Origin: Meridianimaribacter flavus
GTDB lineage: Bacteria > Bacteroidota > Bacteroidia > Flavobacteriales > Flavobacteriaceae
DNA: 64,000 nucleotides
Assembly: GCF_004366715.1 (NCBI RefSeq)
Contig: NZ_SOQZ01000006.1
Span: forward strand, 124,001 to 188,000
Direction of reading: 5' to 3'
Shown here: piece after piece, positions 7,621-16,442 of the stretch
Position numbering within the stretch: the first letter of the stretch is position 1
Layout: every line of letters begins with the position of its first letter
Position numbers and translations under genes: made by a program
Notes under the pieces: model-generated
Told to the model about the DNA's origin: nothing
Seen by the model: only the letters and a program-made list of their open reading frames with translations
Databases searched by the model: none

Positions 7621-8631
7621 ATGTCAGACATTTTCAAAATATTACAACACCGAATTTTAGTTTTAGATGGCGCAATGGGAACCATGTTGCAGCGCTATAA
7701 TTTTACTGAAGACGATTTTCGTGGTTCAAGATTCAAAGATTTTAAACATCCATTAAAAGGAAATAACGATTTATTATCGCTAACACAACCAGAAGCTATT
7801 GCCGAAGTACATAGAAAGTATTTCGAAGCTGGCGCAGATATAGTAGAAACCAATACATTCTCTGGTACAACTATTGGTATGGCAGATTACCATATGGAAG
7901 ATTTGGTGTACGAATTAAATTATGAATCCGCTAAAATAGCTAAACAAGTTGCTGAAGAATTCACAAAAGCCAATCCTGAAAAACCGCGTTTTGTAGCTGG
8001 AAGTATTGGTCCAACAAACCGTACGGCAAGTTTAAGTCCAGATGTAAACAGACCAGAATATCGCGCAGTAACCTTTGATGAATTACGCATTGCTTACAAA
8101 CAACAAGTCGAAGCTTTAATTGATGGCGGAAGTGATATTTTGTTAGTCGAAACTATTTTTGATACGCTAAATGCCAAAGCAGCCTTATTCGCCATTCAAG
8201 AAGTTAAGGAAGAACGTAATATTGACATTCCGGTTATGGTATCAGGAACCATTACTGATGCTTCTGGTAGAACTTTATCTGGGCAAACTGTAGAAGCATT
8301 TTTAATTTCAATATCACATATTCCGTTGTTAAGTGTAGGTTTTAATTGCGCACTTGGTGCAGACCAATTACAACCGTATTTAAAACGCTTATCTCACGAG
8401 ACCGATTTTTACACATCAGCACATCCAAACGCAGGATTGCCAAATGCTTTTGGCGAATACGACCAAACAGCCAAACAAATGCAACAGCTTATAGAAAACT
8501 ACCTTAAAGATGATTTAATAAACATTATTGGTGGTTGTTGCGGCACAACACCAGAACATATAAAAGCGATTGCCAAAGTTGCTGCTAATTACAAACCACG
8601 TGTCATTCCTGCGCAGGCAGGAATCTCTTAA
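7621..8631 (+). CDS. metH: Methionine synthase, homocysteine-binding half (split MetH)
   Basis: The 336 residues correspond to the N-terminal homocysteine methyltransferase module of cobalamin-dependent MetH. It opens with ILVLDGAMGTMLQRYNF. The zinc-binding cysteines are in VGFNCALGADQL (near 240) and GGCCGTTPEHI (near 305). The other modules are in the gene that starts 3 bases downstream. Such splitting is common in Bacteroidota. The last residues (VIPAQAGIS) and the stop come from a palindromic repeat at 8602-8628, so the native C-terminus was probably slightly different. Expression is under the SAM riboswitch. Confidence 0.93.
   Translation: MSDIFKILQHRILVLDGAMGTMLQRYNFTEDDFRGSRFKDFKHPLKGNNDLLSLTQPEAIAEVHRKYFEAGADIVETNTFSGTTIGMADYHMEDLVYELNYESAKIAKQVAEEFTKANPEKPRFVAGSIGPTNRTASLSPDVNRPEYRAVTFDELRIAYKQQVEALIDGGSDILLVETIFDTLNAKAALFAIQEVKEERNIDIPVMVSGTITDASGRTLSGQTVEAFLISISHIPLLSVGFNCALGADQLQPYLKRLSHETDFYTSAHPNAGLPNAFGEYDQTAKQMQQLIENYLKDDLINIIGGCCGTTPEHIKAIAKVAANYKPRVIPAQAGIS
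8602..8628. repeat. Palindromic repeat, family A, at the metH1/metH2 junction
   Basis: This copy reads ATTCCTGCGCAGGCAGGAAT followed by CTCTT. The same pattern occurs at 48364, 51408 and 52749. It encodes the last nine residues of the first MetH half. Confidence 0.75.
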
Positions 8632-8634
8632 TCT

Positions 8635-11373
8635 ATGTCAATGAAAGAAAGTGACTGTAAGAAATACCTAAAACTATCAGGTCTAGAACCGTTAATCATA
8701 ACACCAGAAAGTAATTTTATAAACGTTGGCGAGCGTACTAACGTTACTGGTTCGCGTAAATTTTTACGATTAATAAAAGAAGAAAACTATGCCGAAGCAT
8801 TAGATGTTGCGAGAGACCAAGTAGAAGGTGGCGCGCAAATCATAGATGTCAATATGGATGAAGGTATGCTTGACGGAAAACATGCAATGGTAACCTTCTT
8901 AAATCTAATTGCATCAGAGCCAGATATTGCACGTTTGCCCATTATGATTGACAGCTCAAAATGGGAAATTATAGAAGCTGGCTTGCAAGTCGTACAAGGT
9001 AAATCGGTTGTAAATTCTATTAGTTTAAAAGAAGGCGAAGCGACTTTTATTCATCACGCAAAACTAATCAAGCGTTATGGTGCAGCTGTGATTGTTATGG
9101 CGTTTGATGAAGATGGTCAAGCCGATACCTATGAGCGTAGGATAGAAATCTGTAAACGCTCTTACGATATTTTGGTAAATCAAGTTCATTTTCCACCAGA
9201 AGACATCATCTTCGATCCAAATATTTTTCCCGTTGCAACCGGAATGGAAGAGCATCGTTTAAATGCTTTAGACTTTTTTAATGCAACAAAATGGATTAAA
9301 GAAAATCTACCTTACGCCAGCGTTTCTGGTGGTGTAAGTAACGTATCATTTTCGTTTAGAGGAAACAATGTCGTGCGTGAAGCCATTAACGCAGCATTTT
9401 TATATCACGCGATTCAACACGGAATGAATATGGGAATCGTTAATCCAACCATGTTGGAAGTGTATGACGAAATTCCGAAGGATTTATTAGAACACGTTGA
9501 AGATGTACTTTTTGATAAACGAGACGATGCAACCGAACGTTTACTAGAATTTGCCGAAACCGTAAAAGGACAGAAAAAAGACGATGTAGCAAAGGTGCAA
9601 GAATGGCGAAGCGAACCTTTGCAAGATCGTATTACACACGCTTTAGTAAAAGGTGTTGATGCCTTTATTGTTGAAGATGTAGAAGAAGCGCGACAAGCAG
9701 TAAACAAACCTATTCAAGTTATCGAAGGTCACTTAATGACCGGAATGAATGTGGTTGGCGATTTGTTTGGAAGCGGAAAAATGTTTTTGCCTCAAGTGGT
9801 GAAATCCGCTCGAGTGATGAAAAAAGCAGTCGCTTATTTACAGCCTTATATTGAAGCTGAAAAAGACGATTCGCAACGCTCTAACGGTAAAATTTTAATG
9901 GCAACCGTAAAAGGCGACGTACACGATATTGGTAAAAATATTGTGAGTGTAGTTTTGGGTTGTAATAATTACGAAATTGTGGATTTAGGCGTCATGGTTC
10001 CGCCAGAAAAAATCATTGAAACTGCCAAAAAGGAAAACGTCGATGTTATTGGTTTAAGTGGCTTGATTACACCATCGTTGGACGAGATGGTTTACGTCTC
10101 TCAAGAAATGGAAAAACAAGGTTTTAACATTCCGTTGTTAATTGGTGGCGCAACAACTTCTAGAGCGCATTCTGCAGTGAAAATTGCACCACATTATTCC
10201 AACACAGTTGTGCACGTCAACGATGCGTCTAGAGCTGTAACTGTTGTTGGAAATCTGTTGCAAAAGGATAACACTGTTTACAAAGAACAGATTCGTGAGG
10301 AATATGAAAAATTCCGTGAGCAGTTTTTAAAACGCGGTAAGCAAAAGGAATATGTCTCTATTGAAGAAGCGCGTGATCGAAAGTTTAAAATCGATTGGAA
10401 AACAACCGAAATTGTAAAACCAAAACAATTAGGAATACAAGATATTCAAGATTTTGATATTACGATTTTAGAAGATTATATCGATTGGTCACCATTTTTT
10501 AGAAGTTGGGATTTACACGGAAAATATCCAGATATTTTAACCGATAATGTTGTTGGCAATCAAGCTGTCGAATTGTTTAAAGACGCTAAAGTATTGCTTC
10601 AAAAAGTATTTGATGAAAGGCTATTGAAAGCAAAAGCGGTTTTTGGATTATTTCCTGCAAATACTGTAAATGATGATGACATTGAGGTGATAATCGAAGA
10701 TTGTCATGCTGAACTTGATTCAGCATCTACTAAAGATTTCGACTGCGCTCAATCTGACACAGTAAAATTCCTAACCTTACGTCAGCAATTAAAAAAGCGC
10801 GAAGGCATTCCAAATTTTGCGTTGGCTGATTTTATCGCACCAAAAGACACAGGTATTCAAGATTATGTAGGCTGTTTCTGTGTGTCGGCTGGTTTTGGAA
10901 CCGAACAATTGGCCAAAGCATTTGAAGCGAATCACGACGATTATAATTCCATAATGATTAAAGCATTAGCCGATAGATTAGCTGAAGCTTTCGCAGAATA
11001 TTTACACAAAGAAGTACGTACCAAACATTGGAACTACGCTTCTGAAGACCATTTAACCAACGAAGATTTAATTGCCGAAAGTTACAAAGGTATTCGTCCT
11101 GCTCCAGGTTATCCAGCTTGTCCGGATCATTTAGAGAAAAAGACCATTTGGGACATTTTAAAAGTTGAAGAAACTATTGGTGTAAAATTAACCGAAAGTC
11201 TTGCGATGTGGCCAGCAGCCAGTGTAAGCGGTTATTATTTTGCAAATCCAGAAGCTAAATATTTTGGATTAGGAAAAATCACTGAAGACCAATTAGAAGA
11301 TTACGCCAAAAGGCGTGGTATGTCAACCGAAGAAGCTCAAAAGTGGCTGAATCCAAACTTGTCAGAAAATTAA
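8635..11373 (+). CDS. metH: Methionine synthase, folate, cobalamin and reactivation modules (split MetH)
   Basis: The 912-residue protein transfers methyl from methyltetrahydrofolate to homocysteine through cobalamin. The order is a pterin-binding domain ([15 protein letters not shown] near residue 26), a cobalamin cap and a B12-binding domain with the DxHxxG motif [11 protein letters not shown] (near 423). The SAM-dependent reactivation domain follows ([12 protein letters not shown] near 820, [12 protein letters not shown]). It lacks the homocysteine module, which the previous gene supplies. Inside the reactivation domain, about residues 690-708 ([10 protein letters not shown]...CAQSDT) look like a translated palindromic repeat inserted in frame. 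This makes the protein about 20 residues longer than expected. Confidence 0.94.
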   Translation: MSMKESDCKKYLKLSGLEPLIITPESNFINVGERTNVTGSRKFLRLIKEENYAEALDVARDQVEGGAQIIDVNMDEGMLDGKHAMVTFLNLIASEPDIARLPIMIDSSKWEIIEAGLQVVQGKSVVNSISLKEGEATFIHHAKLIKRYGAAVIVMAFDEDGQADTYERRIEICKRSYDILVNQVHFPPEDIIFDPNIFPVATGMEEHRLNALDFFNATKWIKENLPYASVSGGVSNVSFSFRGNNVVREAINAAFLYHAIQHGMNMGIVNPTMLEVYDEIPKDLLEHVEDVLFDKRDDATERLLEFAETVKGQKKDDVAKVQEWRSEPLQDRITHALVKGVDAFIVEDVEEARQAVNKPIQVIEGHLMTGMNVVGDLFGSGKMFLPQVVKSARVMKKAVAYLQPYIEAEKDDSQRSNGKILMATVKGDVHDIGKNIVSVVLGCNNYEIVDLGVMVPPEKIIETAKKENVDVIGLSGLITPSLDEMVYVSQEMEKQGFNIPLLIGGATTSRAHSAVKIAPHYSNTVVHVNDASRAVTVVGNLLQKDNTVYKEQIREEYEKFREQFLKRGKQKEYVSIEEARDRKFKIDWKTTEIVKPKQLGIQDIQDFDITILEDYIDWSPFFRSWDLHGKYPDILTDNVVGNQAVELFKDAKVLLQKVFDERLLKAKAVFGLFPANTVNDDDIEVIIEDCHAELDSASTKDFDCAQSDTVKFLTLRQQLKKREGIPNFALADFIAPKDTGIQDYVGCFCVSAGFGTEQLAKAFEANHDDYNSIMIKALADRLAEAFAEYLHKEVRTKHWNYASEDHLTNEDLIAESYKGIRPAPGYPACPDHLEKKTIWDILKVEETIGVKLTESLAMWPAASVSGYYFANPEAKYFGLGKITEDQLEDYAKRRGMSTEEAQKWLNPNLSEN
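10702..10759. repeat. Composite palindromic repeat inserted inside metH2
   Basis: The first part contains ATGCTGAA-CTTGA-TTCAGCAT, an 8-bp perfect stem of the same design as repeat family B. The second part, TCGACTGCGCTCAA, is the inverse of TTGAGCGCAGTCGA found at 47571. The insert keeps the reading frame and adds about 19 residues. Confidence 0.75.
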
Positions 11374-11447
11374 CTAATAATTACAAATAAATTAATATTC
11401 GATATTAAATAAATCACTAATCTTGCAGCAACAAATTTGCTATAAAA

Positions 11448-11537
11448 ATGACAAAATTTAAAGTAGAAATACGATTTGCTTTTCAGTTGATTTTAATCAC
11501 TGGATTGTCTTTGTTGGTTGCATATTTATCGGCTTAA
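11448..11537 (+). CDS. Putative 29-residue single-span membrane peptide
   Basis: A short ORF lies in the metH2-metF gap. It starts MTKFKVEIRFAF and continues with a hydrophobic stretch (LILITGLSLLVAYLSA) that could span the membrane with a positively charged N-terminus inside. It starts 75 bases after the metH2 stop and ends 31 bases before metF. No methionine-rich leader pattern is present, so an attenuator peptide is unlikely. Whether it is translated cannot be told from this sequence. Confidence 0.35.
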   Translation: MTKFKVEIRFAFQLILITGLSLLVAYLSA

Positions 11538-11568
11538 AATACGATAAGATTGGTGCCAAACATAGACT

Positions 11569-12522
11569 ATGAAGGTAACCGAACATATAAAGCAAGCCAA
11601 AGGAAAAACCTTGTTTTCTTTTGAGATCATTCCTCCACAAAAAGGAAGTAACATTAAAGAGTTATACAACAATATTGACCCTTTAATGGAATTCAAGCCA
11701 CCATTTATTGATGTAACAACGTCTAGGGAGCAACATGTTTATATAGAAAAAGACGGTTTGTTAGATCGAAAAATCACGCGTATGCGACCAGGAACCGTTG
11801 GTATTTGTGCGTCTTTAAAATACAAATACAACGTTGATACAGTTCCGCACGTGTTATGTGGCGGTTTTAGTAGAGAAGAAACCGAATATTTACTTGTAGA
11901 TTGCCACTATTTAGGAATTGATAATGTTATGGCATTACGAGGTGATGCTATGAGTCATCAAAAGTATTTTGAGCCTTCAAAAGGAGGTCATCAATATGCT
12001 AGCGAATTGGTTGAGCAAATTCAAAATTTGAATAAAGGAAAATACTTGCACGATGTTATTGAAGCTAGCGATAAAGCTGACTTTTGCATAGGTGTTGCTG
12101 GTTATCCAGAAAAACACATTGAAGCACCTTCGTTACAAAGCGATTTAAAACGCTTAAAACACAAAGTAGATTGTGGTGCGGATTACGTCGTGACACAAAT
12201 GTTTTTTGATAATAAAAAATATTTTGAATTTGTTGAAGCTGCGAAACAAGCAGGAATTACAGTGCCAATAATTCCAGGGATAAAACCAATTGCGACTAAA
12301 AAACATTTACAATTATTACCACAAGTATTTAAAATAGATTTACCAGAAGACTTAATTGATGCTGTTGAGGATTGTAAAGACAATAAAGCTGTGCGACAAG
12401 TAGGTGTAGAATGGGCAATTAAACAATCTAAAGAATTACAAAATGCAGGTGTACCAGTATTACATTATTACTCAATGGGTAAAAGTGATAACATAAAAGC
12501 CATTGCGGAGCGGTTGTTCTAA
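11569..12522 (+). CDS. metF: 5,10-methylenetetrahydrofolate reductase
   Basis: This flavoenzyme makes the 5-methyltetrahydrofolate used by MetH. The 317 residues begin with the family's FSFEIIPPQKGSN. They contain NVMALRGD (folate/FAD region), GCAD-type CGADYVVTQMFFD and PIIPGIKPI. The position after both metH halves, with no terminator between, suggests one SAM-controlled transcript. It is slightly longer than the E. coli enzyme, as is usual in this phylum. Confidence 0.93.
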   Translation: MKVTEHIKQAKGKTLFSFEIIPPQKGSNIKELYNNIDPLMEFKPPFIDVTTSREQHVYIEKDGLLDRKITRMRPGTVGICASLKYKYNVDTVPHVLCGGFSREETEYLLVDCHYLGIDNVMALRGDAMSHQKYFEPSKGGHQYASELVEQIQNLNKGKYLHDVIEASDKADFCIGVAGYPEKHIEAPSLQSDLKRLKHKVDCGADYVVTQMFFDNKKYFEFVEAAKQAGITVPIIPGIKPIATKKHLQLLPQVFKIDLPEDLIDAVEDCKDNKAVRQVGVEWAIKQSKELQNAGVPVLHYYSMGKSDNIKAIAERLF

Positions 12523-12531
12523 ATATTCTGT

Positions 12532-12539
12532 TATTTTTG
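12532..12539 (+). promoter_or_regulatory. -7 promoter box before the PagL-like gene
   Basis: TATTTTTG matches TAnnTTTG exactly and lies 17 bases before the start codon. Confidence 0.45.
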
Positions 12540-12556
12540 CTTCACTAAATTAAACT

Positions 12557-13648
12557 ATGAAGCAGCTTGTTACCTATACTTTTTTGTTTTGTTGTGCTTT
12601 TATTTTTGCACAGGAAAAGCAAACAACATCTACTTTTGATGTCAATTATTTTAAAGGTAATATTGCGCTTCATAATGATGATATTCTTCATTTAATCAAT
12701 GGGCATCCCGAAGGTTTTATTTTAAGTTGGAATAAAAAAACCTTTGGTCATCAAGCTTGGGAGCAACGTTACAACTATCCTGATTATGGTGTGTCATTTG
12801 CTTATCAAAATTTAAAAAATGAGGTCTTAGGAAATAATTATTCATTGTACGCGCATTATAACTTTTACTTTTTTAAAAGGAATTTAATGTTGCGAATTGG
12901 TCAAGGGTTAGCCTATACAACCAACCCTTATGATAAGGTTGATAATCATAAAAATATAGCGTTTGGTTCTCGTTTGTTGAGTAGTACCTATTTAATGCTC
13001 AACTATAAAAAAGAACGCTTGTTTGATAGGTTTGGGTTTCAAACAGGGTTAAGTCTTATTCATTATTCAAACGCTAATGTAAAAGCACCAAATACTAGTG
13101 TTAATTCCATAACCTTTAATGTTGGATTGACGTATAATTTAGAAGAAGAAACTCCTGAGTATATCTATAACCTTTTAGAAGAAAAATTCACAGAATCCAT
13201 AAAGTTTAATTTTGCTTTAAGAAGTGGAATAAACGAAAGTGATGTAGTTGGTAGTGGTCAATATCCTTTTTTAGTTGTGTCTGCTTATGCTGATAAACGT
13301 TTAAGCCATAAAAGTGCAGTGCAGTTAGGAGTAGATGTGTTTTTCTCGCAATTCTTGGAAGAATTGATTTACTATAAATCTGTTGCTTTTCCTGAAGATA
13401 ACGTTAGTGGAGATGAAGACTGGAAACGTATTGGTGTTTTTGCTGGTCATGAGTTGTTTATTAATAAACTGTCTGTAGTAACCCAGTTAGGGTATTATGT
13501 TTATTATCCATACGATTTTGAAGGTAGAACCTATTTTAGAGTGGGAATGAAGCGTTATTTTGGAGATAAAATATTTGGAGCACTAACTTTAAAATCTCAT
13601 GGAGCAAAAGCCGAAGCTGTTGAGTTAGGTGTAGGAATACGATTGTAA
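12557..13648 (+). CDS. Acyloxyacyl hydrolase / PagL-like outer-membrane lipid A deacylase
   Basis: A signal peptide (cut after about residue 18, ...CCAFIFAQ) precedes a 340-residue beta-rich protein. LIHYSNANVKAPN fits the His-x-Ser-Asn pattern of the PagL family's catalytic site. Alternating aromatic segments and a C-terminal VELGVGIRL strand suit an outer-membrane barrel. By family it would remove a fatty acid from lipid A. The length is well above the PagL core, so part of the protein has no assigned role. Only one base separates it from the next gene. Confidence 0.72.
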   Translation: MKQLVTYTFLFCCAFIFAQEKQTTSTFDVNYFKGNIALHNDDILHLINGHPEGFILSWNKKTFGHQAWEQRYNYPDYGVSFAYQNLKNEVLGNNYSLYAHYNFYFFKRNLMLRIGQGLAYTTNPYDKVDNHKNIAFGSRLLSSTYLMLNYKKERLFDRFGFQTGLSLIHYSNANVKAPNTSVNSITFNVGLTYNLEEETPEYIYNLLEEKFTESIKFNFALRSGINESDVVGSGQYPFLVVSAYADKRLSHKSAVQLGVDVFFSQFLEELIYYKSVAFPEDNVSGDEDWKRIGVFAGHELFINKLSVVTQLGYYVYYPYDFEGRTYFRVGMKRYFGDKIFGALTLKSHGAKAEAVELGVGIRL

Positions 13649-13649
13649 G

Positions 13650-14393
13650 ATGAAAAAAATAGTTTACATAGTAAGTTTTATAATGCTTTTTGCTTGTGAT
13701 AGAGAGGATGCGAGCGACTGTTTTCAAACCACAGGAACCATTGTGCAAGAAGTTGTAGAAGTTGCAACTTTTGATAAAATTTTGGTGAATAGAAATGTGC
13801 AGTTGATTTTAAAACAAGATGCTGAAACCACTATTATTATTGAAACTGGTGAAAACTTACTGTCTGATGTTGAAGTAAAAGTTGAAAACGCACAACTTAT
13901 ACTTTCAGATAATAATACTTGCAATTTAGTAAGAGACTACGCTGCAACAAAAGTGTATGTTACTGCACCAAATATTACTGAAATAAGAAGCTCAACTCAG
14001 TTTGAAATACAGTCTGAAGGTGTTTTAAACTATAACAATTTATCGCTGTTGTCAGAAGATTTTAACGCACCAGGAACGTTTACAGTTGGCGATTTTAGAA
14101 TGGAACTTAATAGCAACCAAGTTAGAGTTACATCTAACAATATCGCATCTTTTTACCTTTCAGGAGTAACTAACAATTTATTTGTAGGTTTTTATTCTGG
14201 AGCAGGTCGTTTTGAAGGCGAACAACTTATAGCTCAAAATGTTGATGTGTATCATCGTGGAAGTAATGATATGATTGTGAATCCGCAAGTAGAGTTAACA
14301 GGTAAACTTCTTGGTACAGGAAATTTGATTTCAGTAAATCAACCACCAATTGTTGAGGTGGAAACGTTGTATACAGGAGCGCTTATTTTTTGA
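13650..14393 (+). CDS. DUF2807 (head GIN) domain lipoprotein
   Basis: The 247-residue protein starts with a lipoprotein signal (IVSFIMLFACDRED, Cys near residue 16). A repetitive beta-helix of the DUF2807 type follows: FDKILVNRNVQLILKQDAE, then ladders such as ITEIRSSTQF and NLSLLSEDF. Such proteins are common in Bacteroidota, and their function is unknown. It lies one base after the PagL-like gene, suggesting co-transcription, and converges on gldA. Confidence 0.75.
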   Translation: MKKIVYIVSFIMLFACDREDASDCFQTTGTIVQEVVEVATFDKILVNRNVQLILKQDAETTIIIETGENLLSDVEVKVENAQLILSDNNTCNLVRDYAATKVYVTAPNITEIRSSTQFEIQSEGVLNYNNLSLLSEDFNAPGTFTVGDFRMELNSNQVRVTSNNIASFYLSGVTNNLFVGFYSGAGRFEGEQLIAQNVDVYHRGSNDMIVNPQVELTGKLLGTGNLISVNQPPIVEVETLYTGALIF

Positions 14394-14400
14394 GTAGTAT

Positions 14401-14440
14401 TAAATTCCTTCCCTTTGGGAAGGTTAGGAAGGGCTTTTTT
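14401..14440. repeat. Palindromic repeat, family D, in the convergent gap before gldA
   Basis: CCTTCCC-TTT-GGGAAGG forms a perfect 7-bp hairpin, followed by AGGAAGGG and TTTTTT. It probably also ends transcription of the DUF2807 gene. Related copies lie at 44792 and 51512. Confidence 0.6.
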
Positions 14441-15332
14441 AACTCGTCAACTCCCTAAACAAACTTTCCAGACTCGCATTTTTTTGGTTAAGCTGAAGGA
14501 TTTTCAACTGGTTATCATGCGCAAAGTCAAATACATGAGAGCGCATATCTTCAGTAGTTGAAAACGTGATTTCGTAAATAAAATCAAAAGTGTTTTCAAC
14601 TTTTGTAACCTTTGGGAGCTTCAACAAAAACGCTTCTTCAACTCTGTAATCAAATTCAACAATAACCGTTTGAACTTTTTCGTCTCTTAGGTCTTTAAGT
14701 GTTTTGTCGGCTACAATTTCACCTTTATTGATAATAATAACTCTATCGCACATTGCTTCAACTTCTTGCATAATGTGAGTAGATAGGAAAACTGTTTTTT
14801 CTTTACCTAAAGACGTGATAAGGTGACGTATGTCAATTAATTGGTTTGGGTCCAATCCTGTAGTAGGTTCATCTAAAATTAAAACCTCAGGATTATGCAA
14901 CAATGCATTGGCTAAACCTACACGTTGCCTGTAACCTTTAGAAAGTTGACCTATTGTTTTATGCGCTTCGGGAGTAAGACCTGTAAGTGCTATAACTTCG
15001 TCAATTCTAGATTTTTCAACTTTATAAACACCAGCATTAAAACTTAAATACTCTTTTATATACATGTCTAAATACAAAGGGTTGTGCTCAGGCAAGTATC
15101 CAACGCGCTTTTGAACTTCTTTAGAAGCTGTGTTTACATCAAAATTGCTCACTTTAGCAACACCATCAGAAGCTTCAATATATGTCGTAAGGATTTTCAT
15201 CATCGTCGATTTTCCTGCTCCATTAGGACCTAAAAAACCAACAATTTCACCTTTATTGACTTTAAAAGACACTGCGTTAAGCGCTTTTTGGTTTCCGTAA
15301 GTTTTTGAAATGTGTTCAACCTCTATAGACAT
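14439..15332 (-). CDS. gldA: Gliding motility ABC transporter ATPase GldA
   Basis: The 297-residue ABC ATPase has Walker A GPNGAGKSTMM (near residue 35), a Q-loop region (VGYLPEHNPLY), the signature LSKGYRQRVGLA (near 134), Walker B LILDEPTTGLDP and an H-loop STHIMQE. Sequence and length fit GldA, the ATPase that works with the GldF and GldG membrane proteins in gliding and type IX secretion. The gldFG genes are not next to it, which is normal. It is a single gene with its own promoter box. Confidence 0.88.
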   Translation of the reverse strand: MSIEVEHISKTYGNQKALNAVSFKVNKGEIVGFLGPNGAGKSTMMKILTTYIEASDGVAKVSNFDVNTASKEVQKRVGYLPEHNPLYLDMYIKEYLSFNAGVYKVEKSRIDEVIALTGLTPEAHKTIGQLSKGYRQRVGLANALLHNPEVLILDEPTTGLDPNQLIDIRHLITSLGKEKTVFLSTHIMQEVEAMCDRVIIINKGEIVADKTLKDLRDEKVQTVIVEFDYRVEEAFLLKLPKVTKVENTFDFIYEITFSTTEDMRSHVFDFAHDNQLKILQLNQKNASLESLFRELTS

Positions 15333-15348
15333 AAAAGAAATGTTTATT

Positions 15349-15356
15349 CAAAAATA
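15349..15356 (-). promoter_or_regulatory. -7 promoter box for gldA
   Basis: On the minus strand this reads TATTTTTG, an exact TAnnTTTG match, 16 bases before the gldA start. Confidence 0.45.
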
Positions 15357-15483
15357 GCAATTATATAATTTATGTAATACATTACTGTATAATCTTTAAA
15401 AAGTTAAATAATAACTGTAAAAAAGTTTTTTAAGTATTTTGATTTGTGAAAATATTAATTACATTAGCAACTTCATAAACACA

Positions 15484-15561
15484 ATGAAGACAAACAATTA
15501 TACATATTACAACTGGTTTTATTTCTTTTTTAGCGAAAAGAGCGAGACGTTGTATGTATAA
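15484..15561 (+). CDS. Aromatic-rich leader peptide of the Phe/Tyr operon
   Basis: A 25-codon ORF lies before pheA. Residues 6-16 read YTYYNWFYFFF: nine of eleven are Tyr, Trp or Phe. This is the hallmark of a ribosome-stalling attenuator peptide, like E. coli PheL. Its last third overlaps CGAGAC (15543-15548), one strand of a possible antiterminator, and it ends 26 bases before the terminator stem. Shortage of charged tRNA-Tyr or tRNA-Phe would stall the ribosome upstream and free that strand. Confidence 0.82.
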   Translation: MKTNNYTYYNWFYFFFSEKSETLYV

Positions 15562-15614
15562 TTTAAGGTAACTAAATTTAATATGAGTCTCGATGAAAAT
15601 CGGGATTTTTTTTT
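15543..15614 (+). promoter_or_regulatory. Transcription attenuator (antiterminator and terminator) before pheA
   Basis: The terminator is TCTCGAT (15588-15594), a GAAA loop and ATCGGGA (15599-15605), followed by nine T. Flanking bases can extend the stem to 9-10 pairs. The competing antiterminator pairs CGAGAC (15543-15548) with GTCTCG (15587-15592), which removes the 5' arm of the terminator. The T-run ends directly at the pheA ATG. The two hairpins exclude each other and the leader peptide covers the switching strand, as classical attenuation requires. Confidence 0.8.
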
Positions 15615-16442
15615 ATGATAAAGTCAGTAGCAATACAAGGTATTAAAGGGTCATTTCATCATATTGTATCTAAACAATTTTTTGATGATACTGTGGCTAT
15701 CGATGAGTGCTTGTCGTTTGATATAGCAGTAAATAGCTTACTTTCAGGAAAAAGTGATACGGTTATTATGGCTATTGAAAACTCTATAGCTGGCTCAATT
15801 ATACCCAATTATGCATTAATTGATACTCATAATTTACACATTATTGGAGAGCATTATCTTGATGTGCAACACAACCTTATGGCATTACCTAACCAATCGT
15901 TAAGTGCTATTGAAGAAGTGTATTCGCATCCTATGGCGTTGTTGCAGTGTAAAGAGTTTTTTAAAGCATATCCTCATATAAAGCTTATTGAGGATAAAGA
16001 TACAGCTGAGGTTGCGCAACGCATAAAAGAGCAAAATTTAAAAGGCGTTGCAGCTATTGCTAGTGGGTTGGCTGCTGAATTGTTTGAATTGGAGATTTTA
16101 GCAGAAAGTATACAAACCATAAAACATAACGAAACACGTTTTGTGATTGTAAAGACGCAAAACTCTGAGATTTCTGAAAGTGATATCAATAAGGCGTCTA
16201 TCAAATTTGAATTAGACCATAAACGAGGTAGTTTGGCAACTGTGCTTAATGTAATGAGCGATTGTAAATTGAATTTAACCAAAATACAGTCGTTGCCTAA
16301 AATAAATTCACCTTGGAAATACGCCTTTTTTGTGGATGTAACTTTTGAAGCATACGAAGACTTTAAAAAAGCAAAATCTATTTTACAGATTATGGCACAG
16401 GATTTAAAAATATTAGGAGAATATAAAAATGCAAAGTTATGA
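15615..16442 (+). CDS. pheA: Prephenate dehydratase
   Basis: This enzyme converts prephenate to phenylpyruvate in phenylalanine synthesis. The 275-residue protein has the catalytic dehydratase domain (IQGIKGSFHH, AIENSIAGSI, then HNETRFVIV near residue 170). A C-terminal ACT domain (IKFELDHKRGSLATVLNVM) normally binds Phe for feedback inhibition. No chorismate mutase is fused here; that activity lies on the last gene of the operon. Its stop overlaps the next start by 4 bases. Expression is probably set by the upstream attenuator. Confidence 0.92.
   Translation: MIKSVAIQGIKGSFHHIVSKQFFDDTVAIDECLSFDIAVNSLLSGKSDTVIMAIENSIAGSIIPNYALIDTHNLHIIGEHYLDVQHNLMALPNQSLSAIEEVYSHPMALLQCKEFFKAYPHIKLIEDKDTAEVAQRIKEQNLKGVAAIASGLAAELFELEILAESIQTIKHNETRFVIVKTQNSEISESDINKASIKFELDHKRGSLATVLNVMSDCKLNLTKIQSLPKINSPWKYAFFVDVTFEAYEDFKKAKSILQIMAQDLKILGEYKNAKL

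Noticed and set aside
7621-11373. Frameshift or pseudogene in metH
   Set aside because: Both halves are complete, end at a module boundary and are split in the same way in other Bacteroidota.
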